From NCBI GenBank assembly GCA_023453795.1, contig JAEXSP010000040.1, forward strand, positions 62,001 to 126,000: DNA of 64,000 nucleotides, given 5' to 3'. The notes beneath the pieces are model-generated. The model saw nothing but the letters and a program-made list of their open reading frames with translations, did no database searches and was not told the DNA's origin. Position numbers and translations under genes: made by a program. Of this stretch, positions 17,182 through 26,900 are shown one piece after another (position 1 is the stretch's first letter; every line of letters starts with the position of its first letter). The stretch is from Bacillota bacterium. GTDB taxonomy: Bacteria; Bacillota; Clostridia; Acetivibrionales; JAEXSP01.

Positions 17182-18605
17182 TGAAAATAGCATTCATATG
17201 CACTGAAAAACTGCCTGTTCCCCCCATAGCCGGCGGGGCAATACAGCTTTATATTGATGGTATTGTTCCATACCTCTGCAAAGAACACGACATTACGGTT
17301 ATCTCGATTAAGTACCCGGGTCTTTCGGAGGATGAGCTTAAGGATGGCGTACGGTATATACGTGTGCCTGCAAAAAGCGCAGTTCAGTACATTTCAAATA
17401 TAAAAAAATATCTGGCTGAGGCGAATGCTTTCGATCTGGTTCACATATTCAACAGGCCCAAATGGGTTTTGGAGATAGGAAGAGACTATCCGAATATTAA
17501 ATTAAGCCTAAGCCTTCATAATGAAATGTTTCATTCTGAGAAGATTTCCGACCTTGATGCAGCCGAATGCGTAGAAAGGGTGGAGTTCATAAACACGGTA
17601 AGCGCCTTTATCGCAGACGGTGTAAAGAAAAGAGTGCCTTCTGCCGAACCCAAGCTTCATGTGGTCTATTCGGGGGCTGATCTGGAAAAATATAAGCCCA
17701 ACTGGACGCAGGAGGGCATTCAAAATAAGCTGCAGCTGAAAGAAAAGTATGGCCTTGAAGGATATAAGATCATACTCTTTATTGGTCGGCTCAGCGTTAA
17801 AAAAGGCGTACATGTTTTGATGCAGGCTGTTAAAAGGGTAATGGAAGAGCATGAGAATGTAGCCTTCGTCATTGTCGGCAGCAAATGGTACGGCAAAAAT
17901 GAAACTGATGAATACACCGTGTCTCTTGAACAAACCTCCAGAAGCTTGGGCGGCCCGATCATATTCACCGGCTTCCTTCCTCCTTCACAGGTTCCGGCCT
18001 ATTATAACCTTGGTGATATCTTTGTATGTTCTTCACAATGGAATGAGCCCTTGGCAAGGGTTCATTATGAAGCGATGGCGGCGGGGCTCCCGATTATTAC
18101 GACCAACAGGGGCGGGAATGCGGAAGTTATCAAGCCTGATGTAAATGGAATGATTGTTCATAGCTGCAGTAAACCGGAAGAATTTGTTGAAAGCATCGAT
18201 TACTTGCTTAAAAACCCTGAAGAGGCTGAAAAATTGGGAAGAAACGGACGTAAAATGGCCGAAGAAAAGTACAACTGGGAAAGAGTAGCCGGTGAAGTAT
18301 TACAACCGATCGATTCACAAGTAGTTATTAATGAGGTTCGAAAGGAAGCAAAAACAGAACAAAAGGAAACAAAACAAACAGAACGTAAGGCATCAGAGAG
18401 AGAAATTAAAGAAAAGTTCAACTGGGAGAGAGTAGTCGGTGAAGTATTACAACCGATTGATTCACGAGTGGTTATTAAAGAGGCCCGAAAGGAAGCAAAA
18501 CAAAAAGAACGTAAGGAAGTAAAACAAACAGAACGTAAGGCTTCAGAGAGAGAAGTTATAGTATTAAAGAAAGATAAAGATGGTTTCGTTATTTTAGATT
18601 TTTAG
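17181..18605 (+). CDS. GT4 glycosyltransferase, CotSA-like, with repeated C-terminal tail
   Basis: A 474-residue GT-B glycosyltransferase. The N-terminal KIAFICTEKLPVPPIAGGAIQ is typical of CotSA, the partner of CotS in Bacillus. The C-terminal half holds FIGRLSVKKGVHVLMQA and the nucleotide-sugar motif around NEPLARVHYEAMAAGLPII. After residue 362 the protein is extended by two copies of a 49-residue unit (each starting K[YF]NWERV.GEVLQPID and ending KQTERKASERE), encoded by a 147-base tandem duplication starting at 18267 and 18414. Preceded by GGGGTG; an ATG three bases earlier is equally in frame. Probably glycosylates a coat component. Confidence 0.85.
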   Translation: MKIAFICTEKLPVPPIAGGAIQLYIDGIVPYLCKEHDITVISIKYPGLSEDELKDGVRYIRVPAKSAVQYISNIKKYLAEANAFDLVHIFNRPKWVLEIGRDYPNIKLSLSLHNEMFHSEKISDLDAAECVERVEFINTVSAFIADGVKKRVPSAEPKLHVVYSGADLEKYKPNWTQEGIQNKLQLKEKYGLEGYKIILFIGRLSVKKGVHVLMQAVKRVMEEHENVAFVIVGSKWYGKNETDEYTVSLEQTSRSLGGPIIFTGFLPPSQVPAYYNLGDIFVCSSQWNEPLARVHYEAMAAGLPIITTNRGGNAEVIKPDVNGMIVHSCSKPEEFVESIDYLLKNPEEAEKLGRNGRKMAEEKYNWERVAGEVLQPIDSQVVINEVRKEAKTEQKETKQTERKASEREIKEKFNWERVVGEVLQPIDSRVVIKEARKEAKQKERKEVKQTERKASEREVIVLKKDKDGFVILDF

Positions 18606-18658
18606 AACAAGTTGAAATAAATTTTATGATTTAGAAATTCAACTTAAAGGTGAGATAA

Positions 18659-19630
18659 ATGAAAATCGTTCAGGTTGCTCCTGATGTGTACCCGATTCCT
18701 CCTGAAAACTATGGGGGGATTGAAAGGGTAATGTATGATCTGATAGAAGAGCTTGTAAAAAAAGGGCATGAAGTTGTTTTATATGCCCCGAAGGGCAGCA
18801 CAACAAGTGCGGAACTGATACCATACAGGCACAGCAAACCTTGGTGTCAGGAAGAAATATTGAAGCAGGTCGCAGCGACTCTGCCAAGGGATGCGGAAAT
18901 TATCCACGATCATACGCATGCGTCAATCATTGGGAAAGTGAACCTGTCGGTTCCAACCGTATGCACAGAGCATTTTTCAGCAAATTGTCCCGTAAAATAT
19001 CCTGTATATGCGAGCAAAACGGCACGTGAAAAATTCGGCGGCAGCAGGGGCTATGTCGTTCATCATGGGATCAGGCTGAAGGACTTTAATTTCTCGGATA
19101 AGAAGGAAAATTATTTGTTTTTTATAGGCAAGCTGGATGCTTCCAAAGGGCCCCAGTTTGCAATAGATATCGCTGAAAAGACAGGAAAAATGCTGATTCT
19201 GGCAGGTCCGATACATGACGATGCATATTTTGAAAGGGCTTTGAAGCCAAGGATTAGCACCAACCCTAACATACATTACATTGGTGAAGTCGGAGGCGAC
19301 CGGAAACAGGATTTGTTAAGATATGCAGCTTGTGTACTGTTTCCAACACTCTGTGAGGAATCCTTCGGTTTGGTGGCAGTAGAGTCGATGGCCTGCGGAA
19401 CGCCGGTCCTTGCATTCCGAAGCGGTGCCGTACCTGAGGTTCTTAAGGCTTTCCCGCAGCTACTGTGTTCAAATGCCGGCGAGATGGCTGAGAAAACAGT
19501 AAAACGGGATTTCCCGCAGCCCATCAGGCTGAGAAATGAGGTAGAAAACAATTATACGGCTGAAATAATGGCAGACAAATATATTCAGATATATGAGGAG
19601 ATTTTGCAAAAAGAAAGAGGAAATATATGA
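18659..19630 (+). CDS. GT4 glycosyltransferase, single-domain
   Basis: 323 residues. It opens with MKIVQVAPDVYPIPPENYGG, a glycine-rich GT-B N-terminal loop, followed by the acceptor-side HDHTHASI and donor-side FIGKLDASKGPQFA and EESFGLVAVESMACGTPVL motifs, the last carrying the E-x7-E pair. It is about 60 residues shorter than usual GT4 enzymes. Two further copies of this same domain are fused in the next gene, whose start overlaps this stop by four bases. RBS AAAGGTGAG lies five bases upstream. Donor and acceptor are unknown. Confidence 0.85.
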   Translation: MKIVQVAPDVYPIPPENYGGIERVMYDLIEELVKKGHEVVLYAPKGSTTSAELIPYRHSKPWCQEEILKQVAATLPRDAEIIHDHTHASIIGKVNLSVPTVCTEHFSANCPVKYPVYASKTAREKFGGSRGYVVHHGIRLKDFNFSDKKENYLFFIGKLDASKGPQFAIDIAEKTGKMLILAGPIHDDAYFERALKPRISTNPNIHYIGEVGGDRKQDLLRYAACVLFPTLCEESFGLVAVESMACGTPVLAFRSGAVPEVLKAFPQLLCSNAGEMAEKTVKRDFPQPIRLRNEVENNYTAEIMADKYIQIYEEILQKERGNI

Positions 19631-22600
19631 CTACAATCAGTTTATGTATGGTGGTCAGTGATAAAAGAGATCAATTGATGAATACCCTGGAGACCCTGAA
19701 GGACATTGTTGATGAGATAGTCATTGTTAACCTTGATTCGGGCGAAGCGGTAAGAAAAGCTTGCAGTGCTTATACAAGCCGCATTTTTAATTTTAATTCC
19801 TCGCAGGACCTGGCGGCTTGCCGCAATTATTCCTTTAGCATGGCTTCAAAGGAGTACATCCTATGGCTGGATGAGACGGAATATATTACAGAAGCTTATA
19901 AAGAAAAGCTTATTCGATTGAAAGCTCTGCTGGATGGTTCCGTAGACGCAGTGAAAATGCCGCAAAACTTCCGACTTTATGACAGCGGGGTTTCACAGGC
20001 GATTTCGAGGCCGAGGCTTGTTAAAAGGGATAAATACTTTCAGTGGCACAGCGGACTGGACGGGTATTTACCTGTAAAGGGAAAAATCATCGATTCAGAT
20101 ATTCCTATTGAGACTGATAACGTTTTTTCAATATATGAACAGCGTCTTGAAAACGGTGAGAACCTCTCACCGAAAGAGCTTTATTACTATGCAGAAAAGC
20201 TGTTTGAGAAAAAAAGCGACCTTTCCATGGAGTACTATGAGAGATTTCTTAAGGAAAAGGACGGCTGGACAGGTGACAAGCTTAATGCATGTGAAAGGCT
20301 TACGGAGTTTTACAGACAAAGGCAAAACAAAGAATATGAATTCAAATATATATTCAAAGCCTTCGAATATGCTCTTCCCAGAGCAGAATTCCTATGCAGG
20401 CTGGGAGTTGCATTTACCGAACTGAAGGATATACCGAAAGCAATTTATTGGTATGAAATGGCGCTTGCAGCAGAGAAACCAAAGGATTGCCTGGGCTATA
20501 TCAGGGAAGAGTATTGGACATGGTTGCCTCATCTCAAGCTGGCCGGCTGTTACTTTAAAACAGGTGATTATGATAAGGCTTACAGGCATAACGAAGCCGC
20601 TTTAGGCTATATGCCAGGTGAGTCAATCCTTTTGTCCAATAAGAAACTGCTTGAAGGGTTGTTGGAAAATAAGCAGCAATCACAACACCATACAAAGAAA
20701 AGATTGAAAATCATTCAGGTAGCCCCCGATATCTATCCCGTGCCGCCCGAAAACTACGGCGGAATTGAGACAATCATTTTTGAAATCACGGAAGAGCTTG
20801 TCAGAAGGGGACATGAGGTTATACTTTATGCTCCTCCCGGAAGCAAGACAAGTGCCGTATTGGTTCCCTACAGACATGAAGGAAAGGGAGATTTTAATGC
20901 TATTGCCGAATATGTGCTTAAGACCATGCCTAAGGATGCAGACATCCTTCATGACCATACGCATATATCGGTTCTGGGAAAAATGAAGCTTGAAGTTCCG
21001 ACAGTCTGCACGATTCACGGCACAATAAATTACCGCCTGAATAACCCTGTGTTTGTAAGCAAAAGGGCTTTGGAGGTCATCGGACATGGACATGGCTTCT
21101 ATGTTTATAACGGACTCAATTTAAGAGACTTTGAATTCTGCGAACAGAAAGATGACTATATGCTTTACCTTGGAAGGCTTGATAAATATAAGGGCATAGA
21201 GCATGCACTGGATATAGCCGACAGGACCGGTAAGAAACTGGTTATTGCAGGCCCGGCCCATGACAAGGATTATTTTACAAGGGTTGTTGAACCAAGGATC
21301 AAGAACAATCCCAATATAAAATACATAGGATCAGTCGGGGGCAAAGAGAAACAGGAAGTGCTGAAAAGAGCAGCCTGCCTGCTTTTCCCGACCAGTTGGG
21401 AGGAGCCCTTCGGCTTGGTAATGATAGAAGCTATGGCTTGCGGCACCCCTGTTATTGCACTGGCGAATGGGGCTGTTCCGGAGGTTCTTAAGCAGTTCCC
21501 GGACTGTATTTGCCGCAGCACGGATGAAATGGCTGCAAGGATTGAAGAAGGGATATACCCGGAGCCTTCTAAATTGCGTGAATATGCAATAAGTAATTTT
21601 ACATCTGAAAGAATGGTCGACGGGTATCTGGATGTATATAACAAGGTTATTTCACAAAAGCAAAAAGATACAGATGCGGTGCAAAGTCCTGCTGTCATTC
21701 GGGCAAGAGAAAAACCGTTAAGAATCGTTCAGGTTGCACCTGATGCTTTCCCGGTTCCGCCAAAGGATTACGGCGGTATTGAAAGGGTCGTATTTGACAT
21801 TACGGAAGAGCTTGTCAGGAAGGGACATGAGGTTTATCTTTTTGCCGCGGATGGAAGCAAAAGCAGTGCTGCGATAATACCATACGAACATAAGGGCCCT
21901 GATGTGAAAAAGGTAGGTCAATTTGTCCAGGAAAGGCTGCCTGAAAGGGTTGATATCATACATGACCATACACATTCATCCGTAATGGACCAGTGCGGAC
22001 TTTCAGTGCCTGTTGTCAGTACTATCCATGACAGCAGAAAGAATTCGGCAAGAAATCCTGTTTATTTATGCAGGAAGGCTCTGCAAAACGTCGGTTTGAA
22101 TCAGGGCTTCTATGTATATAACGGAATAAATCCCGATGACTACGAATTCTCGGAGCAAAAGGAAGACTATATGCTTTTCATGGGCTTGTTATACTCCCAC
22201 AAGGGTATCAAATATGCCCTTGATGTAGCGGAAAAAACAGGACGGAAGCTTTTTATTGCAGGGCCGCTATATAACCTGGACTACTATAAAAATGAAATCG
22301 AACCCAGGTTAAAAAACAATTCAAACATCACATATCTTGGCTCAATAGGCGGCAAAGAAAAGCAAAACCTTTTGAAACTTGCCAGATGCATGTTATTCCC
22401 CACGGTGTGGGAAGAGCCTTTTGGATTGGTTATGGTAGAAGCGATGGCATGCGGCACCCCTGTCCTAGCCTTCGGTAACGGGGCAGTGCCGGAGGTTCTG
22501 GCCGGTTTTCCCGGGCTTATATGCAAGGATGCCGATGAAATGGCCCTCAAAGCAGAAAAATATGAATTTCCGAGCCCAAAGGAATTGAGAAATTATGTAC

Positions 22601-22674
22601 ATGACAAATTTTCTGCTGCCGGGATGACAACTGCATATCTGGATATATATAGAAAGTTGGCAGGCCAAACATGA
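19627..22674 (+). CDS. Three-module glycosyltransferase: GT2-TPR, GT4, GT4
   Basis: 1015 residues in three parts. Residues 1-350 are a GT2 domain with TPR-like helices, homologous to the separate GT2-TPR genes nearby. Residues 361-680 and 698-1015 are two GT4 domains, each opening with I[VI]QVAPD..PVPP.[ND]YGGIE and each carrying EEPFGLVM[IV]EAMACGTPV. The GT2 module looks catalytically damaged: where its relatives have DTGSTD and LDADD it has NLDSGE and LDETE. The two GT4 modules keep their key residues. It could be a polymerase that adds two sugars in alternation, with the first module used for binding. Coupled to the preceding GT4 gene by ATGA. Confidence 0.85.
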   Translation: MTTISLCMVVSDKRDQLMNTLETLKDIVDEIVIVNLDSGEAVRKACSAYTSRIFNFNSSQDLAACRNYSFSMASKEYILWLDETEYITEAYKEKLIRLKALLDGSVDAVKMPQNFRLYDSGVSQAISRPRLVKRDKYFQWHSGLDGYLPVKGKIIDSDIPIETDNVFSIYEQRLENGENLSPKELYYYAEKLFEKKSDLSMEYYERFLKEKDGWTGDKLNACERLTEFYRQRQNKEYEFKYIFKAFEYALPRAEFLCRLGVAFTELKDIPKAIYWYEMALAAEKPKDCLGYIREEYWTWLPHLKLAGCYFKTGDYDKAYRHNEAALGYMPGESILLSNKKLLEGLLENKQQSQHHTKKRLKIIQVAPDIYPVPPENYGGIETIIFEITEELVRRGHEVILYAPPGSKTSAVLVPYRHEGKGDFNAIAEYVLKTMPKDADILHDHTHISVLGKMKLEVPTVCTIHGTINYRLNNPVFVSKRALEVIGHGHGFYVYNGLNLRDFEFCEQKDDYMLYLGRLDKYKGIEHALDIADRTGKKLVIAGPAHDKDYFTRVVEPRIKNNPNIKYIGSVGGKEKQEVLKRAACLLFPTSWEEPFGLVMIEAMACGTPVIALANGAVPEVLKQFPDCICRSTDEMAARIEEGIYPEPSKLREYAISNFTSERMVDGYLDVYNKVISQKQKDTDAVQSPAVIRAREKPLRIVQVAPDAFPVPPKDYGGIERVVFDITEELVRKGHEVYLFAADGSKSSAAIIPYEHKGPDVKKVGQFVQERLPERVDIIHDHTHSSVMDQCGLSVPVVSTIHDSRKNSARNPVYLCRKALQNVGLNQGFYVYNGINPDDYEFSEQKEDYMLFMGLLYSHKGIKYALDVAEKTGRKLFIAGPLYNLDYYKNEIEPRLKNNSNITYLGSIGGKEKQNLLKLARCMLFPTVWEEPFGLVMVEAMACGTPVLAFGNGAVPEVLAGFPGLICKDADEMALKAEKYEFPSPKELRNYVHDKFSAAGMTTAYLDIYRKLAGQT

Positions 22675-22692
22675 CATTCGGTAAAAACAAGG

Positions 22693-22720
22693 CACACCTT
22701 CCGGCCTTGCACATAATATG
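22693..22720 (+). promoter_or_regulatory. Possible sigma-K promoter (GT2-TPR gene)
   Basis: CACA-N15-CATAATATG matches the sigma-K pattern with one mismatch. An upstream ATG (22718) is part of the -10 itself, so translation must start further down, at GTG 22757. Confidence 0.5.
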
Positions 22721-22756
22721 AACTATGTAATTATGGGATGTTTGCGGGGTGTTCAA

Positions 22757-23842
22757 GTGGCTTCAATTAGCTTATGCATGATCGTAAAAAATGAGGAGGA
22801 TACGCTTGCCAGGTGCCTGATATCTGTCAGGGATATCGTAGATGAAATAATTATTGTGGATACCGGATCTACAGATAAAACAAAAGAAATTGCCGGACTG
22901 TTTACCGATAAGATTTATGACTTTGAATGGGTAAATGATTTTTCGGCAGCAAGAAACTTTTCCTTCTCCAAGGCAACCAAAGAATTTATTTTTTGGCTTG
23001 ATGCAGACGATGTCCTGCTTGATGAGGACAGGGTGAAGCTTAAAAGGCTTAAGGAAACGCTCGATTCAAGCATAGATGTCGTTATGATGAACTACAATTA
23101 TGTATTTGATGACAAGGGAAATGTAATTTTATCGCACTTCCGTGAGCGGATATTGAAAAGAGAAAAAAATTTCAGATGGAGCGATCCCATTCATGAGTTC
23201 ATATCTTTTGGGGGTAAGGTGTTAAACACGGATATAACCGTTACTCACAGGAAAACGCATGCCAACAATCGCAGAAATCTTATTATATTGGAAAACATGC
23301 TTAAGGAAGGTAAGGAATTTTCTGCGAGGAACATGTTCTATTATGCCCGTGAAAAATTCAATGTTGGAGAATATGATGATGCCATCGAATATTTCAATAA
23401 GCATCTGGATTCGGATAAGGGGCTGCCGGCTGATAATATAACCTCCTGTATCCATCTTGCAAAAGCTTATCGCACAAAGGGAGACAGGAAGAATATGTTC
23501 AGAAGTCTTACAAGGAGCTTTGAATATGATTTGCCGAGGGCGGAGGTCTGCTGCCTGATGGGTTATTACTATAAGGACGCCGAAGACTATAAGAAGGCCA
23601 TCTTCTGGTTTGACCTGGCGACAAAGCTTGATAAACCGGAAAGCAAATGGGGGCCGCTGCTTCATGAATACTGGGGGTTTGTTCCATGCTTTGAGCTGGG
23701 AGTTTGCTACTTTAAGCTTGGCAATATAGCAGAGGCAATCAAATACAACAATAAAGCGAATGAGTATAAGCCTGATCATCCTTCTGTAGTGCAGAACAGG
23801 CGGCTTTTCGAAAGTGCAAATTTAAGGGTTTCAGCAAAATGA
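22757..23842 (+). CDS. GT2 glycosyltransferase with C-terminal TPR-like repeats
   Basis: 361 residues. The GT-A domain starts at once with ASISLCMIVKNEE, then DTGSTDKT and the metal-binding FWLDADDVLL. Residues 190-350 are helical pairs of TPR type (for example YDDAIEYFNKHL and KKAIFWFDLATKLDKP). I choose GTG because GGGGTG lies five bases upstream, the paralogue at 28550 begins at this position, and a possible promoter overlaps the longer frame. GT2-TPR proteins of this kind are common in clostridial surface-glycan clusters and may glycosylate proteins. Monocistronic. Confidence 0.85.
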   Translation: MASISLCMIVKNEEDTLARCLISVRDIVDEIIIVDTGSTDKTKEIAGLFTDKIYDFEWVNDFSAARNFSFSKATKEFIFWLDADDVLLDEDRVKLKRLKETLDSSIDVVMMNYNYVFDDKGNVILSHFRERILKREKNFRWSDPIHEFISFGGKVLNTDITVTHRKTHANNRRNLIILENMLKEGKEFSARNMFYYAREKFNVGEYDDAIEYFNKHLDSDKGLPADNITSCIHLAKAYRTKGDRKNMFRSLTRSFEYDLPRAEVCCLMGYYYKDAEDYKKAIFWFDLATKLDKPESKWGPLLHEYWGFVPCFELGVCYFKLGNIAEAIKYNNKANEYKPDHPSVVQNRRLFESANLRVSAK

Positions 23843-23872
23843 CTATCGGAAGTTACTTAACGATTCTAAACG

Positions 23873-23903
23873 AACCACTGGGCTTATTTCAGGCACAGTG
23901 GTT
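23873..23903 (+). terminator. Probable terminator after the GT2-TPR gene
   Basis: AACCACTG and CAGTGGTT form an eight-pair perfect stem with a 15-base loop, followed by a T-rich but broken stretch (TGTCTGTGTTTG). Confidence 0.5.
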
Positions 23904-23916
23904 TGTCTGTGTTTGT

Positions 23917-23945
23917 CACAATTTATGTTAACGCAACATATCTTA
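23917..23945 (+). promoter_or_regulatory. Sigma-K-type promoter of the giant fibre gene
   Basis: CACA-N16-CATATCTTA is a full match to mACm-N16-CATAnnnTA. It lies 39 bases before the ATG. The paralogous gene at 32212 has a related site at the same spacing, and the two share the TTATGTTAAC spacer core. Confidence 0.6.
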
Positions 23946-23984
23946 TATTTAGGAAATTCTATGACTTTGCAGGAGGATAGGTAA

Positions 23985-26900
23985 ATGCCGCACGATGATA
24001 AAGTCGGACCGAACAGACCGGAGGAGAAAAAGAATAAAGAACGCTTCGACTACTCTGATTCTTATTTACAAGGCATTTCTAAAGCTTTTGAGGGTTTGGG
24101 GAAAATAATTAAGTATGAAGGCTCCAAAACTGAAAAAGAAAAAGATAAATCAGACCTTGGCATTAATATTGATCCGGGTTTTCAGAAAGAGAAGACCGAA
24201 AATAACGTTACTGAAGCTGAAAATAGTGATAAAGATAAAAAAGACAAAGCAATTAAAAAGGATTACCGAAAGAAGTACTATGATGGGGCTCTTAAGTTCT
24301 ATGACGTTTTTCATTCTCTCAATTTCGGACATCATTCAGGACATGACCACAACGATGATGACGACAAACACCATGATCCGTGCAAAAAATTTGAACACAA
24401 TGACTTCAGCTGCTGTGAAGATGAAAAAATATTGCTTTTAAGGATCCTTTGCCTTTTGGTAAATAAAAAGTTTGGACTGAAGGAAATAAAGAAGGAAATT
24501 AAATCTATTGAAACCTCAATTGGCGAGGTTTCGACTCAAGTTGCTGTTATTGATACGAATGTAGCGGAACTTGAAACTGTTGTTGGTGAGATCGCAACCC
24601 AGGTTGCGGTAATCGATACAGCAGTAGCAGGAATTGGGACGGCAGTTGGCGGGATAGAGACTACTGTATCAGAGGTGGCAACGCAGGTAGGATTTATAGA
24701 CACAAATATCGGAAAAATTCTTACAACTGTTGGGATAATTGAAACCATTGTAGCGATTATTCCGACAATTCCATTTGGTGAGATTGCAACCCAGGTTGCG
24801 ATTATTGACACAGCAGTGGCCGGAATAGAAACTACTACGGGTGAAATTGCAACTCAGGTTGCAGCAATCGATACAGGTGTTGCAAAACTCGAGACAACAG
24901 TCGGAGAAGTGGCAACACAGGTAGCCTATATAGATACAAATGTAGGCATTATAGCGACATTTATAGCAACATTTACAGGCGGATTCGGCGAGGTGGCTAC
25001 ACAGGTTGCAATGATCGACACAGGTGTTGCAGGACTTGCAACAATTACCGGCGATATTGCAACCCAGATAGCTGTTATTGACACAAATGTGGGAGCAATA
25101 GCAACGATTATAATGAACTTTACCAGCCTTGGAGAAGTAACGACTCAGGTAGGAGCTATAGATACAATGTTAGGTGATGTAGCTACTCAAGTAGCCTTTA
25201 TAGATACAAATTTGAGTATAATAGCAACCTTTATAGCAAACTTTACCGCGCTAGGGGAAATAGCAACCCAGATTGCAATTATCGACACAGGAGTAGCGGG
25301 ACTTGAGACAGCCGTAGCAGGTATCGGGACAACAATAAGTGAAGCAGCAACCCAGATAGGATTTATAGACACCAATGTAGGCTTCATAGCGACCTTTGTG
25401 GCAACCTTCATAGGAGGATTCGGCGAAGTATCTACTCAAGTGGCAGTTATCGATACAGGAGTGGCAGGACTTGAAACAGCGGTAGGTGAAATAGCAACTC
25501 AGGTGGCTTTTATAGATACTAACGTGGGCTTCATAGCGACCTTCGTGGCAACCTTCACAGGCGGATTCGGCGAAGTATCTACCCAAGTGGCAGCCATAGA
25601 CACAGGTGTAGCAGGACTTGAAACAGCGGTAGGAGATATATCAACTCAAGTTGCTGTTATAGACACGAATGTAGGCTTTATTGCAACCTTCGTAGCAAAC
25701 TTTACGGGACTTGGTGAGGTATCGACACAGGTAGGCGCCATAGATACCCTGTTAGGAGATGTGGCAACCCAAGTGGCGTTTATCGACACAAATGTAGGAT
25801 TGATTGCGACATTTGTAGCAACCTTCACAGCAAACTTTAATGAAGTAGCAACCCAAGTGGCAGTAATCGATACAGGAGTGGCAGGACTGGCAACAGCAGT
25901 CGGAGATATATCAACTCAGGTGGCTTTTATAGATACTAACGTGGGCTTCATAGCGACCTTCGTGGCAACCTTCACAGGCGGATTCGGCGAAATATCTACC
26001 CAAGTGGCAGCCATAGACACAGGTGTAGCAGGACTTGCAACAGCAGTCGGAGATATATCAACTCAAGTTGCTGTTATAGACACGAATGTAGGTTTTATAG
26101 CAACCTTCGTAGCAAACTTTACGGGACTTGGTGAGGTATCGACACAGGTAGGCGCCATAGATACCCTTCTGGGAGATGTAGCGACCCAAGTAGCAGAAAT
26201 CGATACTAATGTAAGCTTCATTGCGACCTTTGTAGCAAACTTCACAGGATTTGGCGAAGTATCAACACAAGTGGCAGCAATAGATACACTGCTTGGTGAC
26301 GTAGCAACTCAGGTAGCCGTAATAGACACCAATGTGGGCTTCATAGCGACCTTCGTAGCCAACTTCACTGGATTCGGCGAATTGTCAACGCAAGTAGGAG
26401 CAATAGATACCCTGCTGGGAGACGTAGCAACCCAAGTTGCAGTAATCGACACTAATGTAGGCTTCATAGCAACCTTTGTGGCAAACTTCACCGGGTTTGG
26501 AGAATTGTCTACTCAGGTGGCAGTTATTGACACAGGCGTAGCAGGGCTCGAGACAGCTGTAGGTGAAGTATCAACGCAGGTAGCCTTTATCGATACCAAT
26601 GTATCCAAGATAGAGACTATAGTATCGATAATAGAGACGCTTGTATCCGGCTTTACTGGATTCGGAGAATTGTCAACCCAAGTAGGAGCAATTGATACCC
26701 TGTTGGGAGATGTAGCAACTCAGGTAGCTGTAATAGATACTAATGTGAGCTTCATTGCAACCTTTGTTGCGACATTTATAGGCGGATTTGGCGAAGTATC
26801 TACCCAAGTAGCAGTCATAGACACCGGAGTAGCAGGACTTGCGACAGCAGTAGGTGACATAGCGACCCAAGTTGCTGTTATAGACACGAATGTAGGGTTT

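Noticed and set aside
22718..22756. ATG start 13 codons upstream of the GT2-TPR gene
   Set aside because: The ATG is part of the CATAATATG promoter element, lacks a ribosome site and is absent in paralogues.
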